A DNA stretch of 64,000 bases, taken from the NCBI GenBank assembly GCA_014650415.1, contig BMUX01000004.1, positions 620,001-684,000 of the forward strand. Reading direction: 5' to 3'. Positions 27,585 to 37,295 of the stretch are shown in pieces (position 1 is the first letter of the stretch; each line of letters begins with the position of its first letter). This DNA comes from Streptomyces spiroverticillatus. Lineage in GTDB: Bacteria > Actinomycetota > Actinomycetes > Streptomycetales > Streptomycetaceae. The position numbers and the translations under genes were made by a program. The notes beneath the pieces are model-generated. The model did not search any database, was not told where the DNA came from, and saw nothing but the letters and a program-made list of their open reading frames with translations.

Positions 27585-28784
27585 ATGCGATCCATACGTC
27601 CGCTGCTGGCCGCCACCGGCCTCGCCGCGGCACTCGCGCTGACGGCCACGGCCTGCGGCCCCACCGAGGACAAGGCCTCCGGCGGCGGCGACAAGGCGTC
27701 CGCCCCGGCCGCCTCGACGCCCGCCGGGGACGCCTCCGCGGGCAACAGCGACATCGCCCTTCCCAAGGACCTCGCCGACAAGCTCAAGGAGCACGGCGTC
27801 GACCCCGAGAAGTGGAAGAAGGGGGAGTGGCAGAACTGGGACAAGGACAAGTGGCTGCGCGAGGCCAAGGACTTCGTCAACCCGGTCATCGAGGGCCTGT
27901 GGAAGCCCGAGCGGATGCGCACCGCCAAGGACCCCGCGAAGACGATGGCCGCCGGTGACCTCTCCGGCGGGCAGGGCGTCAGCGACCCGACTCCGCGCCC
28001 GGTGCAGGCGCAGCGCGAGAAGACTCCGTACACCAAGCACGGCGCCCCGGTCGGGAAGCTCTTCTTCGACTCCCCCAAGGGCCACATGGTCTGCTCCGGC
28101 ACCGTGATCAAGGACGTGAACAACCCGGGCAAGTCCAACCTCGTGTGGACCGCCGGGCACTGTGTGCACGCGGGCGCGGCGGGCGGCTGGTACCGCAACC
28201 TGATCTTCGTCCCGGCGTACAACAACAACGCCCTGTCGCCCACCGCCCTCCAGGCGGCCCCGCCGCAGGAGGAGGCACCCTACGGCGCCTACTGGGCGGA
28301 CTGGGTCGCGACCTCCGGCGAGTGGATCCAGGGCGGCGGTCCGACCGGCGGCAACGGCGCTCCGTACGACTACGCGGTCATGCACGTGAAGCCCGAGAAG
28401 GGCGGCAAGTCGCTGGAGGAGACCGTCGGCACCGCCGTGCCGGTCGACTTCAACGCGCCCGACACCCGGCGGATCAGCGCGATGGGCGCGTGGGGCTACC
28501 CGGCGGGCCCGCCCTACGACGGCTACGTGATGCACAAGTGCGTGGACCGTCCGGGCCGGCTGTCGCTGAGCCCGTCCACGCCCTCGATGCACCGCATCGG
28601 CTGCACCATGACCGGCGGTTCGTCCGGCGGCGGCTGGTTCATGAACCGTGCGGGCGGCGGCCTCAGCCTGGTCTCCAACACCTCGATCGGCCCGGTGACG
28701 CACGGCTGGCTGGCCGGCCCGCGACTGGGCAAGGGCGCGGAGCAGATCTACACGATGATGAGCAAGCGGTACGGCAAGAGCTGA
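27585..28784 (+). CDS. Secreted trypsin-like serine protease, lipoprotein (paralogue 2)
   Basis: A 399-residue paralogue of the preceding gene. MRSIRPLLAATGLAAALALT ends in a lipobox (LTATAC, Cys at about residue 22). The charged pro-like segment DLADKLKEHGVDPEKWKKGE is followed by the S1 domain with His (WTAGHCVHAG), Asp (APYDYAVMHV) and Ser (MTGGSSGGGWF). The match to paralogue 1 runs through the whole length, including the linker, with a shorter signal sequence. Its promoter region carries a direct repeat of CATGACACCTCTG. It probably arose by local duplication, and separate regulation is possible because a terminator lies between the genes. Confidence 0.88.
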   Translation: MRSIRPLLAATGLAAALALTATACGPTEDKASGGGDKASAPAASTPAGDASAGNSDIALPKDLADKLKEHGVDPEKWKKGEWQNWDKDKWLREAKDFVNPVIEGLWKPERMRTAKDPAKTMAAGDLSGGQGVSDPTPRPVQAQREKTPYTKHGAPVGKLFFDSPKGHMVCSGTVIKDVNNPGKSNLVWTAGHCVHAGAAGGWYRNLIFVPAYNNNALSPTALQAAPPQEEAPYGAYWADWVATSGEWIQGGGPTGGNGAPYDYAVMHVKPEKGGKSLEETVGTAVPVDFNAPDTRRISAMGAWGYPAGPPYDGYVMHKCVDRPGRLSLSPSTPSMHRIGCTMTGGSSGGGWFMNRAGGGLSLVSNTSIGPVTHGWLAGPRLGKGAEQIYTMMSKRYGKS

Positions 28785-28801
28785 CGCCGTCCGGCAGACA
28801 G

Positions 28802-28850
28802 AAGGCCGGTGGCCCGCACCCTCGTGACGAGGGTGCGGGCCACCGGCCTT
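28802..28850. terminator. Strong bidirectional hairpin between protease gene and hflX
   Basis: A perfect 22-bp stem, AAGGCCGGTGGCCCGCACCC.. and its complement, with a GTGAC loop, flanked by AA/TT. It lies between convergent genes. Confidence 0.9.
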
Positions 28851-28924
28851 TGCGCATGTGCACGGTACGAGGCCGAGCCGCGCAGCCCGAGGGCCGCGCG
28901 GCGTGCCTCAGTGCGGGTGGGTCC

Positions 28925-30403
28925 TCAGTGCGCCGTGGGGATGAACGTGGCGAACTCCGCCGCCAGTTCCTCGTGCACCCGCGCCTTGAGCAGCGTGCCC
29001 TCCTCGGTGTGCTCCTCGGAGATCACCTCGCCCTCGGCGTGCGCCCGCGAGACCAGTGCGCCCTGGATGTACGGCACGAGCACCTCGATCTCGACCGAGG
29101 GGCGCGGCAGTTCGCGGTCGATGAGCTGAAGGAGCTCCTCGATGCCCTGGCCCGAGCGGGCCGAGACCGCGATGGCGCGCTTCTCGATGCGCAGCAGCCG
29201 CTGGAGGACGACCGGGTCGGCCGCGTCCGCCTTGTTGATCACGACGATCTCCGGGACGTCGAGCGCGCCGACGTCACGGATCACCTCGCGCACGGCGGCC
29301 AGCTGCTCCTCCGGCGCCGGGTGCGAGCCGTCCACCACGTGCAGGATGAGGTCGGAGTCGCCGACCTCCTCCATGGTGGAGCGGAACGCCTCGACGATGT
29401 GGTGCGGCAGGTGCCGCACGAAACCGACGGTGTCCGCCAGCGTGTAGAGCCGCCCGCTGGGCGTCTCGGCACGGCGCACGGTCGGGTCGAGGGTGGCGAA
29501 CAGTGCGTTCTCCACCAGTACGCCCGCGCCCGTGAGGCGGTTGAGCAGCGAGGACTTGCCCGCGTTGGTGTACCCGGCGATGGCGACCGAGGGCACCTTG
29601 TTGCGCTTGCGCTCCTGGCGCTTGAGCTCGCGGCCGGTCTTCATCTCCGCGATCTCCCGGCGCATCTTCGCCATCTTCTCGCGAATGCGGCGCCGGTCGG
29701 TCTCGATCTTGGTCTCACCGGGACCACGGGTGGCCATGCCGCCACCGCCGCCGCCACCCATCTGACGGGACAGCGACTGACCCCAGCCGCGCAGACGCGG
29801 CAGCATGTACTGCATCTGTGCCAGGGCGACCTGCGCCTTGCCCTCTCGGGACTTGGCGTGCTGGGCGAAGATGTCGAGGATCAGGGCGGTCCGGTCGACC
29901 ACCTTGACCTTGACGACGTCTTCGAGGTGGATGAGCTGGCCGGGGCTCAGCTCACCATCGCAGACCACGGTGTCGGCGCCGGTCTCCAGGACGATGTCCC
30001 GGAGCTCCATGGCCTTGCCCGAGCCGATGTACGTCGCCGGGTCGGGCTTGTCGCGCCGCTGCACGACACCGTCGAGCACGAGTGCTCCGGCGGTCTCGGC
30101 GAGCGCCGCCAGCTCTGCGAGGGAGTTGTCCGCGTCCTGCGCGGTCCCCGAGGTCCACACACCGACCAGCACGACGCGCTCCAGGCGCAGCTGCCGGTAC
30201 TCGACCTCGGTGACGTCCTCGAGCTCGGTGGAGAGGCCGGCCACGCGGCGCAGTGCGGCGCGCTCGGAGCGGTCGAACTGGTCGCCGTCCCGCTCTCCGT
30301 CGATCTCGTGGCTCCAGGCGACGTCCTCTTCCATCAGGGCATCGGCCCGCAGGCTGTCTGTGATGTTGTCGTTCTTGGAAGGGGAAGAAGTGGAGGGGGT
30401 CAT
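28925..30403 (-). CDS. hflX: Ribosome-associated GTPase HflX
   Basis: A 492-residue GTPase that splits or rescues stalled ribosomes in other bacteria. The N-terminal HflX domain has ATYIGSGKAMELRDIV and DRTALILDIFAQHAKSREGK. The Gly-rich linker RQMGGGGGGGMATRGPGETK follows, then a G domain with G1 GYTNAGKSSLLNRL, G3 LADTVGFV and G4 VINKAD. The N-terminal extension of about 60 acidic residues is usual in Streptomyces. ATG 30403 has GGAGGGGG directly upstream. It is transcribed away from the M1 peptidase gene's end, with a 238-bp gap that should hold its promoter. Confidence 0.95.
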   Translation of the reverse strand: MTPSTSSPSKNDNITDSLRADALMEEDVAWSHEIDGERDGDQFDRSERAALRRVAGLSTELEDVTEVEYRQLRLERVVLVGVWTSGTAQDADNSLAELAALAETAGALVLDGVVQRRDKPDPATYIGSGKAMELRDIVLETGADTVVCDGELSPGQLIHLEDVVKVKVVDRTALILDIFAQHAKSREGKAQVALAQMQYMLPRLRGWGQSLSRQMGGGGGGGMATRGPGETKIETDRRRIREKMAKMRREIAEMKTGRELKRQERKRNKVPSVAIAGYTNAGKSSLLNRLTGAGVLVENALFATLDPTVRRAETPSGRLYTLADTVGFVRHLPHHIVEAFRSTMEEVGDSDLILHVVDGSHPAPEEQLAAVREVIRDVGALDVPEIVVINKADAADPVVLQRLLRIEKRAIAVSARSGQGIEELLQLIDRELPRPSVEIEVLVPYIQGALVSRAHAEGEVISEEHTEEGTLLKARVHEELAAEFATFIPTAH

Positions 30404-30641
30404 TGGGTCCTAACGTCGTGGTGTCGATGTGTGGAAGAGCCGCAGGCCTCCCCTCGAGGGGAGACCGAAAGGCCCCGTCGACAGTCACAACGCGTAACGG
30501 TCCCGGATGATTCCCGAAGGACCCCGGTGATTCCCGATAGCTTTCCGGAAGCGGATCTTCCGCTCGGCCGTGCCGTCGACCCGTCGATGGTCGCACGGCA
30601 CGGCCCTGTCGTCACACGGGTTTATCGCCCGCCCCGGGTGC

Positions 30642-32111
30642 TCAGCGGTGGCTCTCCGGGCCCTCCGCGGCCGCGCTCCGCCACTCCGAGTGCCCGGGCA
30701 TCGGCGGGGTCTTCTGTCCGTACAGCCACGCCTGGAAGAACCCGGCCAGATCACGCCCCGCGACCTCGGAGGACAGCTTCACGAAGTCGGACGTGGTGGC
30801 CACCGCGTCGCGGTGCTCGCTCACCCAGCGCCGCTCCACCGTCTCGAAGGCCTTCTCGCCGATCTCCTGGCGCAGTGCGTACAGGACGAGCGCGCTGCCC
30901 TCGTAGACCACCGGCCGGAAGATGCTGATCTTCTGGCCGGGCTGGGAGGGCTTCGGCGCGGCCGGGGGGCCGCCCGCCCGGCGCCAGCCGTCGGAGCTCG
31001 CGTAGGCCGCCTTCATGCGCTCCACGAGGGGGCGCTCCTTCTCCGCGTACAACGCCTCGTACCACGTGGCGTGTCCCTCGTTGAGCCACAGGTCGGACCA
31101 GGAGCGCGGGGAGACGCTGTTGCCGAACCAGTGGTGCGCCAGTTCGTGCACCATGATCGAGTCGACGTACCACTCCGGGTAACCGGCGCCGGTGAACAGC
31201 GACCGCTCGAAGAGCGACAGCGTCTGCGTCTCCAGCTCGAAGCCGGTGTCGGCCTCGGCGATCAGCACTCCGTACGTCTCGAAGGGGTAGCGCCCGACGC
31301 GCTTCTCCATCCACTCCAGGTGCGCGGGCGTCTTCTTCAGCCACGGCTCCAGCTTCTGCACGTCGGCGGCCGGGACGACGTCGCGCACCGGCAGCCCGTG
31401 CGGCCCCTTCCGGTGCAGGACGGCGGACTTCCCGATCGACACCTGTGCGAGTTCCGTCGCCATGGGGTGGCTGGTGCGGTACGTCCAGACCACGGCCCCC
31501 TGCGGCTCCTTCACCGCACGCGGCTTCGCGGAGGGCAGTCCGTTGGCGACGACGGTGTGCTCCTTGGGCGCGGTCACCCGGAAGGTGAAGTACGCCTTGT
31601 CGGAGGGGTGGTCGTTGCAGGGGAAGACCCGGTGGGCGGCGTCCGCCTGGTTGGCCATGGCGAGCCCGTCGCCGGTGCGCACCCAGCCGCCGTCGGAGAC
31701 CTTGCCGACGGGGTTGCTGGTGTGCTGGACGGTGATGACCGTGCGGCTCCCCTTGTGCACGGGTTTCGCTGGCGTGATCACCAGGTCCTCGCCGGAGGTG
31801 GCGTACTTCGCGCGCGTGCCGTTCACCTCGACGGACTGCACGGTGCCGTGCGCGAAGTCGAGGTTGACGTGCTCCAGCGTCTGGGTCGCCCGCGCCTCGA
31901 TGCGCGTCACGGCGTTCAGCGGCTTGCTGTTGTCGCCGCCGTAGGTGAGGCCGATGTCGTACGAGAGGACGTCGTACCCGGGGTTGCCCAGGTGCGGGAA
32001 GAGGGTGTCGCCGATCCCCAGGGGGACGGGCGCGGGCAGGACCGCGCCGACGAGGGAGACGGAGGCGACGGCCAGCAGGGCGGCACGCAGGCGCCGGGAG
32101 GTGAGCAGCAT
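30642..32111 (-). CDS. Secreted M1-family metallopeptidase (aminopeptidase)
   Basis: A 489-residue zinc aminopeptidase. The N-terminal MLLTSRRLRAALLAVASVSL is a Sec signal peptide. The catalytic sequence is VHELAHHWFGNSV (HExxH, about residue 325), with the third zinc ligand Glu in LWLNEGHATWYEA. It lacks the long C-terminal ERAP-like domain of larger M1 enzymes, so it is a short extracellular form. It lies downstream of rshA on the same strand, about 140 bp away. Confidence 0.92.
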   Translation of the reverse strand: MLLTSRRLRAALLAVASVSLVGAVLPAPVPLGIGDTLFPHLGNPGYDVLSYDIGLTYGGDNSKPLNAVTRIEARATQTLEHVNLDFAHGTVQSVEVNGTRAKYATSGEDLVITPAKPVHKGSRTVITVQHTSNPVGKVSDGGWVRTGDGLAMANQADAAHRVFPCNDHPSDKAYFTFRVTAPKEHTVVANGLPSAKPRAVKEPQGAVVWTYRTSHPMATELAQVSIGKSAVLHRKGPHGLPVRDVVPAADVQKLEPWLKKTPAHLEWMEKRVGRYPFETYGVLIAEADTGFELETQTLSLFERSLFTGAGYPEWYVDSIMVHELAHHWFGNSVSPRSWSDLWLNEGHATWYEALYAEKERPLVERMKAAYASSDGWRRAGGPPAAPKPSQPGQKISIFRPVVYEGSALVLYALRQEIGEKAFETVERRWVSEHRDAVATTSDFVKLSSEVAGRDLAGFFQAWLYGQKTPPMPGHSEWRSAAAEGPESHR

Positions 32112-32252
32112 GAACTACCGCTATCAGCGCCGAAGTCCGCAGGCGGGGACGGCACGCGCCGCACCACTCGAACGGGGTCGGACCGGCCGCGGGGCTGACC
32201 CGGGCGGTCGCCCCGCGCGGTGTCAGGCCGTCGCCGGGTGCCGGACCCGGCC

Positions 32253-34445
32253 TCAGGCCGTCGCCGGGTGCTGGGCGCGGCTGACGTCGTACACGCCCGC
32301 GACCTCCCGCATGGCGCGCATCAGCGCCGGAAGCACGGCGGCGTCGGTGAGTTGGAGGGTGTACGTGTGCCGCACCCGCTGCTCCGAGGGCGGCTCCACG
32401 GTGGCGGAGACGACCTCGGCACCGGCCGTGGCGATCGCCTCGGTGAGATCGGCCAGCAGGTGCGGGCGACCGAAGGACTCGGCGACGAGGGTGACGCGGA
32501 GGTCCGCGGTGCCCTGCTGCCAGCGCACCCCGACCGGCTCCCGCCCCAGCGCCCGCATCCGGGCCACGGCGGCGCAGCCCTCGCGGTGCACGGTGACGAC
32601 ACCGCCGCGCACGACGAAGCCGAGCACCTGGTCGGGCGGTACGGGCGTACAGCATCCGGCGAGCCGCACGCTGGCGTCCGGCAGATCCGCCACCGCGTTC
32701 TCCACGACGGGCCGTGAAGCGCCCTCGGGGGCCGCTGGAGCGCCCGGCAGCGCGGGGGCGGATCCGGTGGCCCTGGCGGTCTCCGCGTCCGGCTCCGGGG
32801 CCTTCGGCGGCCCCGCGTCGTGCGCGCTGTCCGGGTCGGCGAGCCAGCCCGCAATGGCGATGCGGGCGGCGGGCGTACGGGCGTGCTCCAGCCAGTCGGG
32901 CGAGGGGCCCGACGCGGCGTCGTGCGCGAGCAGCAGCTGCACGCTGTCGCCGTCGCGCAGCACCGTGCTGAGGGTGGCCAGCCGGCCGTTGACGCGGGCG
33001 CCGATGCAGGCGTGCGCGGCCTCCCCGTACTGCGCGTACGCGGCGTCCACGCAGCTCGCCCCCGCGGGCAGTCCGAGCGTGCCGCCGTCGGAGCGGAACA
33101 CGGTGATCTCGCGGTCCTGTGCGAGGTCGGCGCGCAGGGACGTCCAGAAGGCGTCGGGGTCGGGGGTGGACTCCTGCCACTCCAGGAGCCTGGAGAGCCA
33201 GCCGGGCCTGGTGGGGTCGGCGCGCTCCCCGTCGGCGGCGGTGTCGCTGCCGTCGGGCTGTGCGTACGGATTGCCGAGTGCGACGACGCCCGCTTCGGCG
33301 ACCTTGTGCATCTGGTGCGTACGGATGAGGATTTCGGCGACCGCACCGTCGGCGCCGGCGACGGCGGTGTGCAGCGACTGGTACAGGTTGAACTTGGGCG
33401 AGGCGATGAAGTCCTTGAACTCGGAGATCACCGGGGTGAAACAGGTGTGCAGTTCGCCCAGCACCGCATAGCAGTCGGCGTCCTCGCCGACCAGGACCAG
33501 CAGCCGACCGAAGTCCGTGCCGCGCAGTTCGCCGCGCTTTCGCGACACCCTGTGCACGGAGACCGAGTGCCGGGGCCGGACGACGACTTCGGCGCTGATG
33601 CCCGCCTCTTTGAGCACGCCCCGTACGTTCTCCGCGATGGGGGCGAGCGGGTCGCCCCCGGCGGCGTTGCCGTCGATCAGCGCACGGGTGCGGGCGTAGT
33701 TGTCAGGTTCGAGGATCGCGAAGACGAGGTCTTCGAGTTCGGTCTTGAGCGCCTGGACGCCGAGCCGCTCGGCGAGCGGGATGAGGACGTCGTGGGTGAC
33801 CTTGGCGATGCGTGCCTGTTTCTCGGGGCGCATCACGCCGAGGGTGCGCATGTTGTGCAGCCGGTCGGCGAGCTTGATCGACATCACGCGTACGTCGTTG
33901 CCGGTGGCCACCAGCATCTTGCGGAAGGTCTCGGGCTCGGCGGCGGCCCCGTAGTCGACCTTCTCCAGTTTGGTGACGCCGTCGACGAGGAAGCAGACCT
34001 CGTTGCCGAACTGCTCGCGCACCTGGTCGAGCGTCACCTCGGTGTCCTCGACGGTGTCGTGGAGGAGGGAGGCGGTCAGTGTGGTGGTCTCGGCGCCCAG
34101 TTCGGCCAGGATCAGCGTGACGGCCAGCGGGTGTGTGATGTACGGCTCGCCGCTCTTGCGCATCTGGCCGCGGTGCGAGGACTCGGCGAGCACGTAGGCC
34201 CGGCTGAGGATGGACAGGTCGGCGTCCGGATGGTGGGCGCGATGCGCCTCGGCCACATGGGCGATCGCGTCCGGGGTCCGGCCGCGCGCGGCGGGACCGA
34301 GCAGCGCGGCCCGGCCCAGCCGCCGCAGGTCGATCCTGGGACGGCCGCGCCTGCGACCCTGCGCGGCCCTCGGGAGTGCCGCCGGCTGGGTCAGCGGGCG
34401 GAACTCGGGGGACACACCGTTGGGGTTGGTGGCCTCTGCACTCAT
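32253..34445 (-). CDS. rshA: RelA/SpoT homologue RshA
   Basis: A 730-residue (p)ppGpp metabolism protein of the second streptomycete RSH type. The HD hydrolase domain looks intact (SSHRGQMRKSGEPYITHPLA, SLLHDTVEDTEV, VMSIKLADRLHNMRTL). The synthetase region is divergent: the usual DLVGVRVI motif is replaced by GTDFGRLLVLVGEDADCY, and AAHW is replaced by VALG. FNLYQSLHTAV and EILIRTHQMH remain. A TGS domain (REITVFRSDGGTLGLPAG) and a C-terminal ACT domain follow. ATG 34445 has GGAGG five bases upstream. The chromosomal place next to dapF, miaA and hflX fits S. coelicolor rshA. Confidence 0.9.
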   Translation of the reverse strand: MSAEATNPNGVSPEFRPLTQPAALPRAAQGRRRGRPRIDLRRLGRAALLGPAARGRTPDAIAHVAEAHRAHHPDADLSILSRAYVLAESSHRGQMRKSGEPYITHPLAVTLILAELGAETTTLTASLLHDTVEDTEVTLDQVREQFGNEVCFLVDGVTKLEKVDYGAAAEPETFRKMLVATGNDVRVMSIKLADRLHNMRTLGVMRPEKQARIAKVTHDVLIPLAERLGVQALKTELEDLVFAILEPDNYARTRALIDGNAAGGDPLAPIAENVRGVLKEAGISAEVVVRPRHSVSVHRVSRKRGELRGTDFGRLLVLVGEDADCYAVLGELHTCFTPVISEFKDFIASPKFNLYQSLHTAVAGADGAVAEILIRTHQMHKVAEAGVVALGNPYAQPDGSDTAADGERADPTRPGWLSRLLEWQESTPDPDAFWTSLRADLAQDREITVFRSDGGTLGLPAGASCVDAAYAQYGEAAHACIGARVNGRLATLSTVLRDGDSVQLLLAHDAASGPSPDWLEHARTPAARIAIAGWLADPDSAHDAGPPKAPEPDAETARATGSAPALPGAPAAPEGASRPVVENAVADLPDASVRLAGCCTPVPPDQVLGFVVRGGVVTVHREGCAAVARMRALGREPVGVRWQQGTADLRVTLVAESFGRPHLLADLTEAIATAGAEVVSATVEPPSEQRVRHTYTLQLTDAAVLPALMRAMREVAGVYDVSRAQHPATA

Positions 34446-34607
34446 GGGCACCTCCGGCAGCCTCGACCGGCGGTGGGCGGGTGGGGGCTCCCCCTGCCTT
34501 CGTCGGGAGTGTCCCGTCCGGGCCGGTGCTTGATGCTATCGAGCCCACCATGCGGTCCTGACCGGGTCCCGCCCGGCGTGAACCGGATCACCCATTCGAG
34601 CGAACGT

Positions 34608-35513
34608 TCAGGCGTGGCCGTTTTGCGCCGCTTCCAGCCAGGACGGGTCGATCTGCCCCTCGGCGACGATGACCGCGGGGCCGGTCATCTCGACGGTGCC
34701 GTCCGGCCGCTCGGTGATCACCAGACGTCCGCCGAGCACGTCCACGGTGTACGTCACGGGAGTTCCGGTGGCGGCCGGGTCGGCCCCGTCGCGGCGGGCG
34801 GCGGCCACCGCGACGGCGCACGCGCCGGTGCCGCAGGAGCGGGTCTCCGCGGCACCGCGCTCGTGCACGCGCATCGCGACGTGACGCGGGCCCCGGTCGA
34901 CGACGAACTCGACGTTCACGCCCTCGGGGTAGACGCTCGCGGGGCTGAACGGCGGAGCGGCGTACAGGTTCCCGGCATGTGCAAGGTCCTCGACGAAGGC
35001 GACCGCGTGCGGGTTGCCCATGTTGACGTTCGTGGCGGGCCACTCGCGGCCGTCCACAGCGACGGTGACGGCGCCCTCGGGCAGGGCCGCGCGGCCCATG
35101 GAGACGGTGACGTCGCCGTTCTTGTCGAGGTGGACGTGCTTGACGCCTCCCCGGGTGGCCACGGCGAGGTCACCGCCGTCGGTCAGCCCGACGTGCTGGA
35201 GGTAGCGGGCGAAGACGCGCACGCCGTTGCCGCACATCTCGGCGACGGAGCCGTCCGCGTTGCGGTAGTCCATGAACCACTCGGCCTCGTCGGCCATCGC
35301 CCGCGCCTCGGGGTGCGCGGCGGAGCGCACGACGTGCAGCAGTCCGTCGCCGCCGATGCCGGCCCGGCGGTCGCACAGCCTGGCGACGACGGTCGGCGGC
35401 AGATCCAGGGCGTTCTCGAAGTCCGGAACGATCACGAAGTCGTTCTCGGTTCCGTGGCCCTTGAGGAAGGCGATGGGTGCGGGGGCGGCGGGTGCGGTGG
35501 TCACGCGGTCCAT
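34608..35513 (-). CDS. dapF: Diaminopimelate epimerase
   Basis: Converts LL- to meso-diaminopimelate for lysine and peptidoglycan synthesis. 301 residues. The two catalytic cysteines are visible in DGSVAEMCGNGVRVFARYL and in AAETRSCGTGACAVAVAAA. FLKGHGTENDFVIVPD marks the N-terminus. ATG 35513 (MDRVTTAPA) or GTG 35504 could be the start. LL-diaminopimelate in the wall is typical of Streptomyces; the epimerase still supplies lysine. It is downstream of miaA on the same strand. Confidence 0.95.
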   Translation of the reverse strand: MDRVTTAPAAPAPIAFLKGHGTENDFVIVPDFENALDLPPTVVARLCDRRAGIGGDGLLHVVRSAAHPEARAMADEAEWFMDYRNADGSVAEMCGNGVRVFARYLQHVGLTDGGDLAVATRGGVKHVHLDKNGDVTVSMGRAALPEGAVTVAVDGREWPATNVNMGNPHAVAFVEDLAHAGNLYAAPPFSPASVYPEGVNVEFVVDRGPRHVAMRVHERGAAETRSCGTGACAVAVAAARRDGADPAATGTPVTYTVDVLGGRLVITERPDGTVEMTGPAVIVAEGQIDPSWLEAAQNGHA

Positions 35514-35563
35514 CGTACGGGGCGGGTCCGACAGCCGATCTTCGGCCGCCCACGGCCACGGGG

Positions 35564-36073
35564 TCAGCGCAGCCGCGCCACGCGCCAGATCGCCAGGGCG
35601 ACGAGCGCGACGCACACCGCCGCGTACAGGAACGCCACCCGCCAGTTGGCCCGGCCGCCCGCACCCTTGGCGGGCAGTCCCGGCCAGGTGTAGCCGACGC
35701 GGCGGGCGGCCATCATGCCCCAGCCCGCCGCACAGCAGCTGATCAGCAGTCCGAGCATGGCGACGACCGCGCCGCCGTCGCCGATCTCGAAGGCGAGCGG
35801 GAAGGCGAACATCAGCGAGCCGACGGCCGCGAGGCCGACGATGGGGGCGAGCTGCCAGATCCGCAGGCGCCGCTGCGGGCGCAGCTCGACCTCGACCTCC
35901 GCCTCGGGGGCGGGCAGTCCGGGGACCTCCGGGATCTCCGGCACGTCGGAGTGGTCTCCCGGCAGCCGGGACTGGTCCTCGGGTCCGTCGGGACTCAGTT
36001 CTTCGGGCCCGTCAGGACTCAACCGCTCCGGTTCTTCCTGTGCTCTGTCGCGAGGGCCGGCCTCCATCGCCAC
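35564..36073 (-). CDS. Small integral membrane protein, function unknown
   Basis: 169 residues from GTG 36073, which has GGGAGG upstream; ATG 36067 is the alternative. An acidic Pro/Glu-rich N-terminus of about 60 residues (DGPEELSPDGPEDQ repeat) is followed by three hydrophobic segments: LAPIVGLAAVGSLMFAFPLA, VVAMLGLLISCCAAGWGMMA and VAFLYAAVCVALVALAIW. It lies between miaA and dapF on the same strand. No known family is recognised. Confidence 0.7.
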   Translation of the reverse strand: MAMEAGPRDRAQEEPERLSPDGPEELSPDGPEDQSRLPGDHSDVPEIPEVPGLPAPEAEVEVELRPQRRLRIWQLAPIVGLAAVGSLMFAFPLAFEIGDGGAVVAMLGLLISCCAAGWGMMAARRVGYTWPGLPAKGAGGRANWRVAFLYAAVCVALVALAIWRVARLR

Positions 36074-36174
36074 GCGCCCTCCCCACTCGGACTCCAACGG
36101 TCGATCGAAGCTCGATGATGGCACGCGCACGGGCGCCCCAATGACGGGCGGAGCGTCCCGATGCCATCACGTGA

Positions 36175-37113
36175 TCAGGCTGTGACCGCTCGTTCGAGCA
36201 ACGCCAGCGCCTGGTGCGGGAGTTCCGTGCGGTGCTCGGCCGCGCCGCTCAGCCAGTGGACCCTGGGATCCCGGCGGAACCAGGAGTCCTGGCGGCGTGC
36301 GAACCGCTTGGTGGCGCGCACGGTCTCGGCCCGTGCCTCGTCCTCGGTGCACTCCCCCGCGAGGGCGGCCAGCACCTGCTGGTACCCCAGGGCGCGCGAG
36401 GCGGTGATGCCCTCGCGCAGCCCTTGTGCCTCCAGGGTGCGCACCTCTTCGACGAGTCCCGCCTCCCACATGCGGTCCACGCGCGTGGTGATGCGTTCGT
36501 CGAGTTCGGGGCGGGCCACGTCGACGCCGATCTGCACGGTGTCGTACACCGACTGGTGGCCGGGGAGATTGGCGGTGAAGGGGCGTCCGGTGATCTCGAT
36601 CACTTCGAGGGCGCGGACGATGCGGCGGCCGTTGCTGGCCAGGATCGCGCGGGCCGCGTCGGGGTCGGCGGCGGCGAGCCGGAGGTGGAGGGCGCCGGGC
36701 CCCTCTGCGGCCAGTTCCGCCTCCAGGCGGGCGCGCACCTCGGGGTCGGTGCCGGGGAACTCCATGACGTCGATGGCGCCCTTGACGTACAGACCGGAAC
36801 CGCCGACGAGCACGGGGGTGCGGCCCTCGGCGAGGAGGCGGTCGATCTCCTTGCGGGCGAGGCGCTGGTACTCGGCGACGTTCGCCGTGGTGGTGACGTC
36901 CCAGATGTCGAGGAGGTGGTGCGGGATGCCGCCGCGTTCCTCGGGCGTCAGCTTCGCGGTGCCGATGTCCATCCCCCGGTAGAGCTGCATGGAGTCGGCG
37001 TTGACGACCTCGCCGCCGAAATGCCGGGCGAGGGCGACGCCCAGATCGGACTTTCCGGCCGCGGTGGGACCGACGACGGCGATGACCCGCGGTGCGGGAG
37101 CTGCTGTTCTCAC
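36175..37113 (-). CDS. miaA: tRNA dimethylallyltransferase
   Basis: Adds the dimethylallyl group to A37 of tRNAs that read UNN codons, the first step towards ms2i6A37. 312 residues from GTG 37113. Walker A GPTAAGKSDLGVALAR, the substrate motif NADSMQLYRGMDIGTAK, LVGGSGLYVKGAI and the C-terminal RATKRFARRQDSWFRRD are present. The second-step enzyme, MiaB, is encoded 2.1 kb away and is affected by the integrated element. In Streptomyces this pathway influences translation by the rare UUA-reading bldA tRNA. Confidence 0.95.
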   Translation of the reverse strand: MRTAAPAPRVIAVVGPTAAGKSDLGVALARHFGGEVVNADSMQLYRGMDIGTAKLTPEERGGIPHHLLDIWDVTTTANVAEYQRLARKEIDRLLAEGRTPVLVGGSGLYVKGAIDVMEFPGTDPEVRARLEAELAAEGPGALHLRLAAADPDAARAILASNGRRIVRALEVIEITGRPFTANLPGHQSVYDTVQIGVDVARPELDERITTRVDRMWEAGLVEEVRTLEAQGLREGITASRALGYQQVLAALAGECTEDEARAETVRATKRFARRQDSWFRRDPRVHWLSGAAEHRTELPHQALALLERAVTA

Positions 37114-37295
37114 CGCCCCAGTCTCGCAAACCCAAAGGACTGTCCCCGAACGAGCGACGTGACGGCACACGTCCGGGTTCGTTGCCTGTTGCGAGGTTCC
37201 GCACGCCGGTTTACGCACCGGTTTCTCCGGGCGGCGCAATGGGACGCACCGGAAAGCGCGGTATTTCGCCCACACGAGTACGTTATGGAGTAGTT

